Shown here: positions 15,366 to 23,349 of the stretch, piece after piece
How positions within the stretch are numbered: the first letter of the stretch is position 1
Layout of the letters: the number at the start of each line of letters is the position of its first letter
Assembly: GCA_023436805.1 (NCBI GenBank)
Contig: JAEZHT010000020.1
Span: 1-37,104, forward strand
Reading direction: 5' to 3'
Length of the DNA stretch: 37,104 nucleotides
DNA from: Bacillota bacterium
GTDB taxonomy: Bacteria; Bacillota_I; Bacilli_A; Acholeplasmatales; UBA5453
Program-made: the position numbers and the translations under genes
Notes under the pieces: model-generated
What the model saw: only the letters and a program-made list of their open reading frames with translations
What the model was told of the DNA's origin: nothing
Database searches by the model: none

Positions 15366-16425
15366 AAAACTCGTCAAAGGGAATGAAGCGATTGCTTTAT
15401 CCGCCATCAAAGCCGGTGTAGATGCCTATTTTGGGTATCCGATTACCCCACAAAATGAGGTACCAGAATATTTATCGAAGTATTTACCGGAACATGGTAA
15501 AGTCTTCGTTCAAGCAGAATCAGAAGTTGCAGCGATAAACATGGTGTATGGTGCGGCAGGGTGCGGTAAGCGCGTCATGACGTCATCATCGTCTGTGGGA
15601 ATTGCTTTAAAACAAGAAGCGATTTCTTACATTGCTGGGGCTGAATTGCCATGCCTAATCGTATCTGTCATGCGTGGTGGTCCAGGCTTAGGTGGGATTC
15701 AACCTTCTCAAGCAGACTACTATCAAGCCACCCGTGGTGGTGGGAATGGTGACTATCATTTGGTCGTCATCGCCCCTGAATCGATTCAAGAAACCGTCGA
15801 CTATATCAAAGAAGGTTTCGACATCGCCGATACCTATCGTAATCCAGTCATGATTTTGATCGATGGTCTCATTGGTCAAATGATGGAAGGCGTCGATTTA
15901 GACAAAGAAGTACCAAAAAGAAAACTACCAGACAAACCTTGGGCAACGATTGGCACAGACCATCATGCCGGAAGGAACATTGTCAATTCGTTATATTTAG
16001 ATGCACCAAAACTAGAAGAACACAATTTAAACCTAAAAGCGAAGTATGACGCCATCAAGCAAAATGAAGTCAGATTCGAAATGATCAATATGGAAGACCC
16101 AGATTATGTCATCGTGGCTTACGGGTCGGTTGCGAGAATCGCGAGAAGCTCGATCGAAATGCTCAAAGAAGTGGGTATCAATGTCGGTATGATTCGTCCA
16201 ATTACTGTTTGGCCGTTCCCGAAAAAAGCATTTGACCTCATTCCAAGTTCTTGTAAAGGTATTTTAGTCACTGAAATGTCTTTAGGACAAATGTTGGATG
16301 ACGTTGAAATCGCGAATAAAGGCAGACATGAAATCGCCTTTTATGGGCGTACTGGCGGGATGGTTCCAGATCCAACTGAAATCAGAGATGCCATCATAAA
16401 CTTTAAGAAGTGGGTGATATCATGA
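15358..16425 (+). CDS. 2-oxoacid:ferredoxin oxidoreductase, alpha subunit
   Basis: 355 residues. It opens with KGNEAIALSAIKAG and the conserved YFGYPITPQNEVPEYL, has QAESEVAAINMVYGAAGCGKR and MRGGPGLGGIQPSQADY, and is the pyrimidine-binding half of the thiamine-PP active site. With the beta, gamma and delta subunits it decarboxylates 2-oxoacids to acyl-CoA and reduces ferredoxin. The upstream dehydrogenase points to branched-chain substrates (Vor type), though Kor-type (2-oxoglutarate) enzymes have the same layout. Its stop overlaps the beta start (ATGA). Confidence 0.92.
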   Translation: MPKKLVKGNEAIALSAIKAGVDAYFGYPITPQNEVPEYLSKYLPEHGKVFVQAESEVAAINMVYGAAGCGKRVMTSSSSVGIALKQEAISYIAGAELPCLIVSVMRGGPGLGGIQPSQADYYQATRGGGNGDYHLVVIAPESIQETVDYIKEGFDIADTYRNPVMILIDGLIGQMMEGVDLDKEVPKRKLPDKPWATIGTDHHAGRNIVNSLYLDAPKLEEHNLNLKAKYDAIKQNEVRFEMINMEDPDYVIVAYGSVARIARSSIEMLKEVGINVGMIRPITVWPFPKKAFDLIPSSCKGILVTEMSLGQMLDDVEIANKGRHEIAFYGRTGGMVPDPTEIRDAIINFKKWVIS

Positions 16426-17168
16426 CCGTCAGATACGAGAAATCATTAGGTCTTACTGAAAACAAAACGCATTATTGTCCAGGGTGTACACATGGTATTT
16501 TGCATAAAATTGTAGCCGAAGTTTTAGTTGAACTTGGCGTCTTAGGTAAAACCGTTGGTGTCGCTTCCGTTGGTTGTTCAGTATTTTCTTATGAATACTT
16601 CAACTGTGATATGCAACAAGCCCCACATGGTAGAGCTTGTGCAACCGCGACAGGCATCAAACGTGTTTTACCGGATAATGTTGTATTTACATATCAAGGG
16701 GATGGCGACCTTGCTTCGATCGGTATCGCAGAAACGATTCACGCGGCGAACCGCGGCGAAAACATCACCGTCATCTTTGTCAATAACGCGACCTACGGTA
16801 TGACTGGTGGTCAAATGGCGCCAACTTCATTGGTTGGTCAAAAAACAACCACCTCTCAGGGTGGACGTGACCCACACAATCAAGGTTATCCAATCAAAAT
16901 CAGTGAAATGTTTTCACACATCGAAGGGGTAGCATACCTCGAAAGAGTTGCACTCACTGGGCCACAAAACGTTAAAAAAGTCAAAAATGCAGTCAAGAAA
17001 GCTTTTTCTTTACAACTAGAAAAGAAAGGCTTTACAATGATTGAAGTCTTATCCACTTGCCCAGTCAACTGGGGTATGACACCGATCAACGCTATGAAAT
17101 GGGTCGATGAGAAGATGGTGCCTGTATTCCCATTAGGTGTCTATAAGGATGTGACCAAACATGACTAA
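16422..17168 (+). CDS. 2-oxoacid:ferredoxin oxidoreductase, beta (TPP) subunit
   Basis: 248 residues. It has HYCPGCTHG near the start, VGCSVFSYEYF, and the thiamine-PP/Mg motif GDGDLASIG ending at FVNN. A GTG at 16410 could give four more residues, but the ATG at 16422 overlaps the alpha stop as ATGA and fits coupled translation. It overlaps the gamma gene by eight bases. Confidence 0.92.
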   Translation: MTVRYEKSLGLTENKTHYCPGCTHGILHKIVAEVLVELGVLGKTVGVASVGCSVFSYEYFNCDMQQAPHGRACATATGIKRVLPDNVVFTYQGDGDLASIGIAETIHAANRGENITVIFVNNATYGMTGGQMAPTSLVGQKTTTSQGGRDPHNQGYPIKISEMFSHIEGVAYLERVALTGPQNVKKVKNAVKKAFSLQLEKKGFTMIEVLSTCPVNWGMTPINAMKWVDEKMVPVFPLGVYKDVTKHD

Positions 17169-17688
17169 AACCATTCGTATCGCTGGATTTGGTGGACAAG
17201 GGGTCATGTTGTTGGGTCAAGTACTCGCGTATAGCGCTACTTTAAAAGGGATGCATGCCATTTGGGTGCCGACCTATGGTCCAGAAACCAGAGGTGGGAC
17301 AGCCAACTGTATGGTAACCATATCCGATACCCCAATTTATTCACCTGTATTTAAAGATTCCGATGATTTGATTGTGCTCAATGAACCAAGTTATCAAAAA
17401 TTCAAACATACCGTCAAATCCGATGGCTTCATGTTATATAATGCGTCTTTAGTCCAAATTGCTGAAGAACCTAAATACCAAACCAAAGGCGTTAAAGCCA
17501 ATGAGCTGGCATTATCTATAGGTGAATCGAAAACGATTAACTTCGTATTATTGGGGGCTTACCTCAAACAAAATAACTTGTTTTCAGAAGAAACCATTCT
17601 AGAAGCGCTTAAATATTTCTTTGGTTCTAAGAAAGAACACTTGATTGAAGTCAATAAGCAAGCTTATAATCTAGGACATTCAGCATAA
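17161..17688 (+). CDS. 2-oxoacid:ferredoxin oxidoreductase, gamma subunit
   Basis: 175 residues beginning IRIAGFGGQGVMLLGQVLAY, the glycine-rich family signature, followed by VPTYGPETRGGTANCMVTIS. This is the CoA-binding subunit, the last gene of the operon. A strong terminator follows. Confidence 0.92.
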   Translation: MTKTIRIAGFGGQGVMLLGQVLAYSATLKGMHAIWVPTYGPETRGGTANCMVTISDTPIYSPVFKDSDDLIVLNEPSYQKFKHTVKSDGFMLYNASLVQIAEEPKYQTKGVKANELALSIGESKTINFVLLGAYLKQNNLFSEETILEALKYFFGSKKEHLIEVNKQAYNLGHSA

Positions 17689-17699
17689 TAAAATGAACA

Positions 17700-17740
17700 A
17701 ACTGCACGTTATCATGTTATGATAAAAGCGTGCAGTTTTT
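17700..17740 (+). terminator. Terminator of the amino acid operon, possibly holding the next promoter
   Basis: AACTGCACG (17700-17708) pairs with CGTGCAGTT (17729-17737), with an inner TTATCAT/ATGATAA helix, then TTTTT. Only 19 bases separate it from the GH30 ATG. TGtTATGAT (17715-17723) in the loop could be an extended -10 box for GH30. Confidence 0.8.
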
Positions 17741-17759
17741 CTTTTCATGAGGTGGCCAT

Positions 17760-19172
17760 ATGAAAAAAGTTATTTTATTGACACTCAGTACGATGTTATT
17801 GGTACTGGCAGGTTGTCAAAAGAAATCCATTCAGTCTTATACATTTACCCCCTATTTAACGGCAGGTGATAAATCTGCCCTCTTACAAGAAGGTATTCCA
17901 ATCCAAACCGATGAAGCGAATCCTTCCATCTATAAAATCACGGTGGATACCAAAAAGAAGTATCAAACCATCGATGGTTTTGGCGCGGCGATGTCTGAGT
18001 CTGCTGCTTATGTATTGTCTAATTTAAACGAATCGAAACGAAATGAAGTCATGGAAGCGTTGTTTGGTACCTCTGGCATCGGTATCGATTTCGTACGCAT
18101 CCCGATGGGGGCGTCCGATTTCGCTTTAAATAACTATACGTATAATGACCTCACCAGTGGCACAGATTTGACATTAGAACAGTTTTCCATTCAAAGAGAC
18201 TTATTATACGTTGTACCCCGCTTACAACAAGCCTTGGCCTTGAACCCAGACTTAAAACTCATGGGTTCGCCGTGGAGTGCACCTGCATGGATGAAATCCC
18301 CTCAAAAATTGAATGGGGGCTCACTCAATCCGATTTATCACGCTACTTATGCGGATTACTTCGTTAAATTCATCGAAGCTTATGAAGCTCAAGGTTTACC
18401 CATTTACGCGATTACCCCACAAAATGAACCGCTACATGAAACCAGTGGTTACCCTTCGATGCTGATGACTGTGGCTCAACAGATCAATTTCTTAAAAGTG
18501 TTGGGACCGAAATTTGAAGAAAATCAAATCGATACCAAGATCATTGGGTATGATCACAACTGGGACAATACCTTCTACCCACAAGCATTATTGAATAATG
18601 AAGATATAGAACCCTATTTAGATGGTGTTGCTTTCCACTGTTATGCAGGCAGTTATACAGCTCAACAAACGATTCAAACCAACCACCCAGACCGAGATAT
18701 TTGGTTTACCGAATGTTCGGGTGGACGCTGGGCAACCAATTTTGGTTCAAACATCAGTTGGAACCTCGAAAATGTCTTTTTAGGGTCACTCAATTATGGT
18801 TCACGTTCGGTGTTATTATGGAATCTGGCTTTAGATACCCAAGATGGACCACAAAATGGGGGTTGTACCAACTGTAGAGGTGTGGTCACTGTGGATGGGA
18901 CTGACAGTTTTACCCTCAATGAAGAATACTACATGATTGGTCATTTCTCTAAGTTCATCGACAAAGATGCGAGACGGGTGGATGCGAAATCAACGTCACC
19001 GAATTTATTGACAGGTGCGTATTTGAATCCAGATGGGTCATTAGTCATCGTTGCTCATAACAAAACCAACGCTGACATGCTCATCCAAGTGGATATCAAC
19101 GGACATCTATTCAATTATTCCTTAAAGCGCATGTCTACAGTCACCTTTGATGGGATCCCATCCTATGCCTAA
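17760..19172 (+). CDS. GH30 glucosylceramidase-like lipoprotein
   Basis: 470 residues. A lipoprotein signal ends at LVLAGC (Cys19), so the enzyme is anchored outside the membrane. The GH30 barrel starts with YQTIDGFGAAMSESAAY. The acid/base Glu223 is in TPQNEP and the nucleophile Glu318 in WFTECSGG. A short beta-rich domain follows (SPNLLTGAYLNPDGSLVIVA). Subfamily-1 members cleave glucosylceramide or beta-1,6-glucans; the natural substrate is open, but a surface role in taking glucose from host, plant or microbial glycans fits. The NUDIX gene overlaps its end by eight bases. Confidence 0.92.
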   Translation: MKKVILLTLSTMLLVLAGCQKKSIQSYTFTPYLTAGDKSALLQEGIPIQTDEANPSIYKITVDTKKKYQTIDGFGAAMSESAAYVLSNLNESKRNEVMEALFGTSGIGIDFVRIPMGASDFALNNYTYNDLTSGTDLTLEQFSIQRDLLYVVPRLQQALALNPDLKLMGSPWSAPAWMKSPQKLNGGSLNPIYHATYADYFVKFIEAYEAQGLPIYAITPQNEPLHETSGYPSMLMTVAQQINFLKVLGPKFEENQIDTKIIGYDHNWDNTFYPQALLNNEDIEPYLDGVAFHCYAGSYTAQQTIQTNHPDRDIWFTECSGGRWATNFGSNISWNLENVFLGSLNYGSRSVLLWNLALDTQDGPQNGGCTNCRGVVTVDGTDSFTLNEEYYMIGHFSKFIDKDARRVDAKSTSPNLLTGAYLNPDGSLVIVAHNKTNADMLIQVDINGHLFNYSLKRMSTVTFDGIPSYA

Positions 19173-19632
19173 TTATATTAAAGATATCCGAAGTATCGTT
19201 GGACACACCCCGATTCGTAGTGTATCCACAGGCATCATCGTTGAATACAACAATCAAATCCTCTTACAACACAGAAGCGATACGAACGATTATGGTACCC
19301 CAGGGGGGAACGTAGAACTCAATGAAAAATTGAAAGACGCAGCGAAAAGAGAACTTTTTGAAGAAACCGGTATTGAAATTACAGACTTGTCCTTATTTGG
19401 GATTTATTCAGGGGACGATCAAATAACGGTGTATCCCAATGGGGATGTTACCCACTATGTCGTGGTTGTATTTTATGTCAAACTCGATAAGAAACCTAAA
19501 TTAACTAAAGATGATGAATCCCATGGTTTGGATTTTTATGATAAAAACGCATTGCCTTCGCCATTAAAACCCACCGATGCCTTTTGGATCGATGCTTGGG
19601 TCAAGGGTGAGTTTGAAATTAAAATCGATTGA
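19165..19632 (+). CDS. NUDIX hydrolase (MutT-like)
   Basis: 155 residues. A complete Nudix box: G-NVELN-E-KLKDAAK-RELFEETGI. The flanks (STGIIVEYNNQILLQHRS) are of the MutT/YjhB type, so the substrate is probably a nucleotide or sugar-nucleotide pyrophosphate. The ATG at 19165 overlaps the GH30 end and has only a weak GGGA ahead, so coupling to GH30 translation is likely. Earlier in-frame starts (TTG 19147, ATG 19150) have no ribosome site. Confidence 0.85.
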   Translation: MPNYIKDIRSIVGHTPIRSVSTGIIVEYNNQILLQHRSDTNDYGTPGGNVELNEKLKDAAKRELFEETGIEITDLSLFGIYSGDDQITVYPNGDVTHYVVVVFYVKLDKKPKLTKDDESHGLDFYDKNALPSPLKPTDAFWIDAWVKGEFEIKID

Positions 19633-19658
19633 AAATGTGTCTATGGCACATTTTTTTT
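19632..19658 (+). terminator. Intrinsic terminator
   Basis: AAAATGTG, loop, CACATTTT, then a run of T. The stop codon is in the first arm. Confidence 0.85.
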
Positions 19659-19722
19659 CTTTTTTTGATTTGTTCATAACTTTGACACAATCTTTTACTA
19701 TAATGGGGTTGTAGAAAAAAGA

Positions 19723-19787
19723 TATAGACTTCAAATGAATATTAAAAATCAAATTAGATATATACAATACTTTTGAAAGAGTCTATA
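19723..19787 (+). repeat. Inverted repeat around the ABC operon promoter
   Basis: TATAGACT (19723-19730) and AGTCTATA (19780-19787), with TTCAAA/TTTGAA continuing inward past a bulge. The right arm overlaps a TATAAT (19784-19789) that is the nearest -10 candidate for the ABC genes. Another TATAAT is at 19699-19704. Confidence 0.4.
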
Positions 19788-19809
19788 ATCATAACTAGAG
19801 GTGATCAAT

Positions 19810-20514
19810 TTGGACAATATTGTCAGTATTAAGAACTTAAATAAATCCTATGGTCAAACCAGAGCATTGGTGAATGTCAACTTAGACCTCACCAAAGGGA
19901 AGATCATTGGTTTACTCGGACCCAATGGGTCGGGTAAGACAACCCTCATCAAAATCTTAACAGGCCTTTTACAACAATTTGAAGGTAATGTTATGATTGA
20001 TGGCAATCAGATTTCTCCAGCAACCAAGCAAGTGGTCTCTTATTTACCAGACCAACTCTATTTTGAATCCTGGATGAAAATTGATGATTTAAAGAAGTAT
20101 TTTGAAGACATGTATAGCGATTTTAACCCACTGCGTTTCAATGAATTGATGTATCAATTTCAAATCCCTTCACGTGATTTGATTCGAAAACTATCCAAAG
20201 GGAACCAAGAAAAGCTTCAATTGGCCATGGTATTATCGAGGGATGCGAAATTATACATCTTTGATGAACCGATTGGTGGGGTTGACCCAGCACTTCGTGA
20301 AATTATTCTAGAAACCATCATGAATTATCGTAATTCTGAAGCGACGATTTTGTTATCGACCCATCAAATTTATGATGTTGAAAACCTGTTTGACGAAGTG
20401 GTCTTCCTCAAACAAGGCGAAGTGATGTTACATCAAAACCTAGATGAACTCATCATGGAAAGAAACAAATCACTGCTTGAAATATTCAAGGAGGTGTTCA
20501 GATATGCTCGCTAA
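19810..20514 (+). CDS. ABC transporter ATP-binding protein (YtrB/BcrA type)
   Basis: 234 residues. Walker A GPNGSGKT, signature LSKGNQEK (the LSKG variant usual in YtrB/BcrA-type exporters), Walker B YIFDEP and the H-loop STHQ are all present. The frame is open from GTG 19801, but GAGGTGATC (19798-19806) is a near-perfect Shine-Dalgarno covering that codon, so the start is TTG at 19810. It pairs with the membrane protein that overlaps its end and has no substrate-binding protein, as expected for an ABC-2 exporter. Substrate unknown; cell-envelope stress or peptide antibiotic export is common in this group. Confidence 0.88.
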   Translation: MDNIVSIKNLNKSYGQTRALVNVNLDLTKGKIIGLLGPNGSGKTTLIKILTGLLQQFEGNVMIDGNQISPATKQVVSYLPDQLYFESWMKIDDLKKYFEDMYSDFNPLRFNELMYQFQIPSRDLIRKLSKGNQEKLQLAMVLSRDAKLYIFDEPIGGVDPALREIILETIMNYRNSEATILLSTHQIYDVENLFDEVVFLKQGEVMLHQNLDELIMERNKSLLEIFKEVFRYAR

Positions 20515-21247
20515 ATTGATGAAACACGAGATTTTATCCTCGTATCGTAAGTTTTTACCAATCTATGCCGCTGTGATTTTACTCACAGTCATCACGTCAT
20601 TCAGTTTTAATGTTCAAAGTATTTCTGCAGCAGCCACATTCACCAGTTTGTTATTCACATTGGTGGGGATTACGATGTTGTTTACTTTCTATACCATCAT
20701 CATCAACTTAGGCCAACGTGTCTTTGGTAAACCGGGGTATTTATTATTCACTACCCCAGCAACCACCATCGAAATCATGTTATCTAAGGTCTTAATCAAT
20801 ATGATGTGGCTCATTGTTTCTGTATTGGTCAGTATGTTCGCGACTTCCTTATTCATTTTGTCCGCGTTTAGAGAAAACGTATTTACAATCCTTAGACAAC
20901 TCATCGATTTGGTCATTCAAAACCCTTATGAATCCTATACCATCATTACCGCAGGTTTTACTTATGCACTCTATATGATTGGGATGTTGTTCTTCCTATT
21001 CGCCTTACTCAATATGATTTATAAAGGTGAGAAGAAGATTTTAATCGGGATTTTGTTATACTTCGCGATTGGTCAAGTGGTCAATGTAATCACATCTATT
21101 TTCTTAGGTGCTTATATGACTTTTAGTAGTGCATTCCTTGAAGACTTCAATTCGATTTGGGTATTCGTAGGCACCTATTTCGTGCTTTCTGTCGCTTTCT
21201 ACGTTTTGACCTATATGATCATCGATCGAAAACTTGAAATACAATAA
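20504..21247 (+). CDS. ABC-2 type permease partner
   Basis: 247 residues with six hydrophobic segments. AAGGAGGTG (20488-20496) sets the start at ATG 20504, which overlaps the ATPase gene by 11 bases; upstream in-frame codons have no ribosome site. It forms the membrane half of the transporter. The sequence is poorly conserved, as usual for these permeases, and the role is inferred from the pairing. Confidence 0.82.
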   Translation: MLAKLMKHEILSSYRKFLPIYAAVILLTVITSFSFNVQSISAAATFTSLLFTLVGITMLFTFYTIIINLGQRVFGKPGYLLFTTPATTIEIMLSKVLINMMWLIVSVLVSMFATSLFILSAFRENVFTILRQLIDLVIQNPYESYTIITAGFTYALYMIGMLFFLFALLNMIYKGEKKILIGILLYFAIGQVVNVITSIFLGAYMTFSSAFLEDFNSIWVFVGTYFVLSVAFYVLTYMIIDRKLEIQ

Positions 21248-21280
21248 AAAAACAAAAGTGTATGCATTTACGTTCTATCG

Positions 21281-21289
21281 TGGTATACT
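21281..21289 (+). promoter_or_regulatory. Extended -10 promoter for the helicase gene
   Basis: TGgTATACT (21281-21289). No good -35 box. The transcript would start near 21296 and pass through the hairpin at 21321-21344. Confidence 0.5.
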
Positions 21290-21320
21290 GGGTTGTAACA
21301 AAAATATAAAAGCAATTTTT

Positions 21321-21353
21321 ATGGGGTGTTACCAAACACCTCATATTTTTTTT
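21321..21353 (+). terminator. Terminator inside the helicase leader
   Basis: ATGGGGTGTT, loop ACCA, AACACCTCAT (10 pairs, one G-U), then A and eight T. It ends 17 bases before the helicase ATG. It may terminate the ABC operon, act as an attenuator for the helicase, or both. Confidence 0.78.
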
Positions 21354-21370
21354 GAAGAAAGTGAAACGAC

Positions 21371-22774
21371 ATGACATTTAGAGAATTAAACATTATTGAC
21401 CCCATTTTAAAATCAATCGCAATCGCAGGGTATAAAGAACCTACCCCCATACAAACCGACGCGATCCCTGTGCTTTTAAGCAAAAAAGACATTTTAGGTA
21501 GTGCGCAAACAGGCACCGGTAAAACCGCTGCGTTCGCGATACCCATCCTACAAAACCTATATATCGAAAAACCCGATTCGAACCACAAACACATCCGTGC
21601 GTTGATTTTGACACCAACCAGAGAACTTGCGAGCCAAATCTATGAGAATTTCACTTTATACGCGAAATTTGTCAATCAAAGAAGCGCTGTGATTTATGGT
21701 GGGGTTTCTCAAAAGAAACAAGAAGAAGCATTGGCCAAAGGCGTCGATGTTTTGATCGCAACCCCAGGTAGATTGCTGGATTTGATGTTTCAAGGGTTCA
21801 TATCCTTACAACAGGTTTCTTACTTGGTATTAGATGAAGCCGACCGTATGCTCGACATGGGATTCATTAAAGATGTGAACAAAATCATCGAATTCGTGCC
21901 TAAAGCACGTCAAACGATGTTGTTTTCAGCAACGATGCCAAAAGAAATTGAAACCTTATCCAAAACCATCTTAAATGACCCTGTGCGTGTATCGATTGTC
22001 CCAGTCAATCAAACGATTGACATCATTGAACAATCGATTTATCATGTCAATAAAGGCAATAAAACCAAACTATTGGTGGATTTAATCACCTCGTATCAAA
22101 TGAAATCGGTCTTGGTTTTCATGAGAACCAAACACACGGCCAATAAGCTCGTGACAGAACTCTTAAAAGCCAATGTGTCGGCTGAACCGATCCATGGTAA
22201 CAAGTCTCAAAGTGCCCGTGAACGTGCACTACTCAACTTTAAAAAAGGCAAAACACAAGTTTTGGTCGCGACCGACATCGCTGCTAGAGGGATTGACATC
22301 GAAGCGCTCAGTTTCGTGGTCAATTATGATTTGCCTGAAACCCCTGAAACCTACATCCACCGCATTGGTCGTACCGGACGTGCTGGGTTAGATGGTAAAG
22401 CCATATCTTTGTGTGATCCTAAAGAACTTAGCCTCTTAAAAGACATTGAGAAACACATCAAGATGACGATTCCAGAAATTGCGCATGGCTACCCTGTGAC
22501 TAAAGAGTCTACCAATAAGCCAGCTCAACCAAAAACCAGTAGTCAACCGAAAACAAAAGCATTCAACCCACTCAAACCAAATTACGATACCAAACCAAAA
22601 ACGAAGACAAAAAAAGAACAACCTGAACAAAAACCGGAGAAGAAGGATATGAACGGATTAAAAAACTTAGCCCCTAAAAGCAAGCTTGGACCGACCAAGC
22701 CAGTGAATAACTACTTAAAAGTCCAACAACCTAAACGCAATCAAAACAACAAAAACAGAAGAGCTGTTAAATAA
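21371..22774 (+). CDS. cshA: DEAD-box RNA helicase (CshA-like)
   Basis: 467 residues. All helicase motifs are seen: Q motif EPTPIQTDAIPVLL, motif I AQTGTGKT, Ia PTRELA, II DEAD (VLDEADRMLDMGF), III SAT and VI HRIGRTGRAG. The last 85 residues form a low-complexity basic tail rich in Lys, Pro and Gln, typical of RNA-degradosome and ribosome-assembly helicases. The ribosome site is weak (GAAAGTG). Transcription must pass the hairpin 17 bases upstream. The symbol is by similarity of layout; other DEAD paralogues exist. Confidence 0.9.
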   Translation: MTFRELNIIDPILKSIAIAGYKEPTPIQTDAIPVLLSKKDILGSAQTGTGKTAAFAIPILQNLYIEKPDSNHKHIRALILTPTRELASQIYENFTLYAKFVNQRSAVIYGGVSQKKQEEALAKGVDVLIATPGRLLDLMFQGFISLQQVSYLVLDEADRMLDMGFIKDVNKIIEFVPKARQTMLFSATMPKEIETLSKTILNDPVRVSIVPVNQTIDIIEQSIYHVNKGNKTKLLVDLITSYQMKSVLVFMRTKHTANKLVTELLKANVSAEPIHGNKSQSARERALLNFKKGKTQVLVATDIAARGIDIEALSFVVNYDLPETPETYIHRIGRTGRAGLDGKAISLCDPKELSLLKDIEKHIKMTIPEIAHGYPVTKESTNKPAQPKTSSQPKTKAFNPLKPNYDTKPKTKTKKEQPEQKPEKKDMNGLKNLAPKSKLGPTKPVNNYLKVQQPKRNQNNKNRRAVK

Positions 22775-22775
22775 G

Positions 22776-22804
22776 AAATCGGAGCCAAAAACGGCTCCGA
22801 TTTT
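22776..22804. terminator. Bidirectional terminator between helicase and HSP20
   Basis: AAATCGGAGCC, loop, GGCTCCGATTT, then TTTTC; the A-rich left flank serves the minus strand. It lies between convergent genes. Confidence 0.85.
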
Positions 22805-22806
22805 CA

Positions 22807-23217
22807 TTATTCAAGTTCCAAATATTTCTTGGTTTCAATTTTCTTGGATTCTTTCGGGATTTGAATTTTCAAGACCCCTTTATCAAAGGACCCTTTGATT
22901 TCATCCATGTGGACATCCCCCACATAGAAACTGCGTCTCATGACGCCATAGTAGCGTTCACGACGGATAAATTTGCCTTTAGGATCATCTGAATTGGTTT
23001 CATGCTTTCTTTCCGCTTCTACCAATAGATACCCTTCATCTAGGCTCACTTTTACATCCTGCTTGTCAAAGCCAGGCATTTCGATGGCCAATTCATAGCC
23101 ATGGTCATTTTCTTTGATATCTGTTCTCATGGAGACATCATTACCAAATGGTGCGACTCTAAATTCGTCGAACAAGCTATCAAAGAAGTCTCGGTCTTTT
23201 TTGAGTAAACTCAACAT
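22807..23217 (-). CDS. hsp20: HSP20 small heat-shock chaperone
   Basis: 136 residues: a short N-terminal arm (LLKKDRDFFDSLFDEFR), the alpha-crystallin domain (about 36-120: YELAIEMPGFDKQDVKVSLDE through MDEIKGSFDKGVLKIQIP) and a short C-terminal tail. It holds unfolding proteins in an ATP-independent way. The frame is open up to 23268, but AAGGAG nine bases before the ATG at 23217 sets the start. A consensus promoter overlapped by a CIRCE-like repeat controls it, which fits HrcA-type heat-shock regulation. Confidence 0.93.
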   Translation of the reverse strand: MLSLLKKDRDFFDSLFDEFRVAPFGNDVSMRTDIKENDHGYELAIEMPGFDKQDVKVSLDEGYLLVEAERKHETNSDDPKGKFIRRERYYGVMRRSFYVGDVHMDEIKGSFDKGVLKIQIPKESKKIETKKYLELE

Positions 23218-23246
23218 AAAACATCGCTCCTTTTCTCTATTGTTCT

Positions 23247-23267
23247 TGAACTTATCCCCTAAGTTCA
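23247..23267 (-). promoter_or_regulatory. Hairpin at the 5' end of the hsp20 mRNA
   Basis: TGAACTTA, loop of five, TAAGTTCA, at or within a base or two of the predicted transcription start on the minus strand. It may stabilise the mRNA end or be an operator. Confidence 0.5.
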
Positions 23268-23272
23268 CTTAT

Positions 23273-23301
23273 ATTATAATACAACAACTTGGCACTGTCA
23301 A
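23273..23301 (-). promoter_or_regulatory. Consensus promoter of hsp20
   Basis: On the minus strand, TTGACA (23301-23296) N17 TATAAT (23278-23273): a perfect sigma-A promoter, consistent with a gene that needs repression when unstressed. Confidence 0.85.
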
Positions 23302-23315
23302 GTATAGAGTGCCAA
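23289..23315. promoter_or_regulatory. CIRCE-like operator (HrcA site)
   Basis: TTGGCACTG-N9-GAGTGCCAA. Compared with CIRCE (TTAGCACTC-N9-GAGTGCTAA), the arms and the nine-base gap are kept, with one compensated change per arm (A to G, T to C) plus an unpaired inner base. It overlaps the -35 box. Confidence 0.75.
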
Positions 23316-23323
23316 AAAAATGA

Positions 23324-23349
23324 TAAAAAAAAGAGACATGAAGTCTCTT
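23324..23349 (-). terminator. Terminator of the B12-sensor / ABC operon
   Basis: On the minus strand, AAGAGAC, loop, GTCTCTT, then a run of T. It overlaps the stop of the ATPase gene. Confidence 0.85.
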
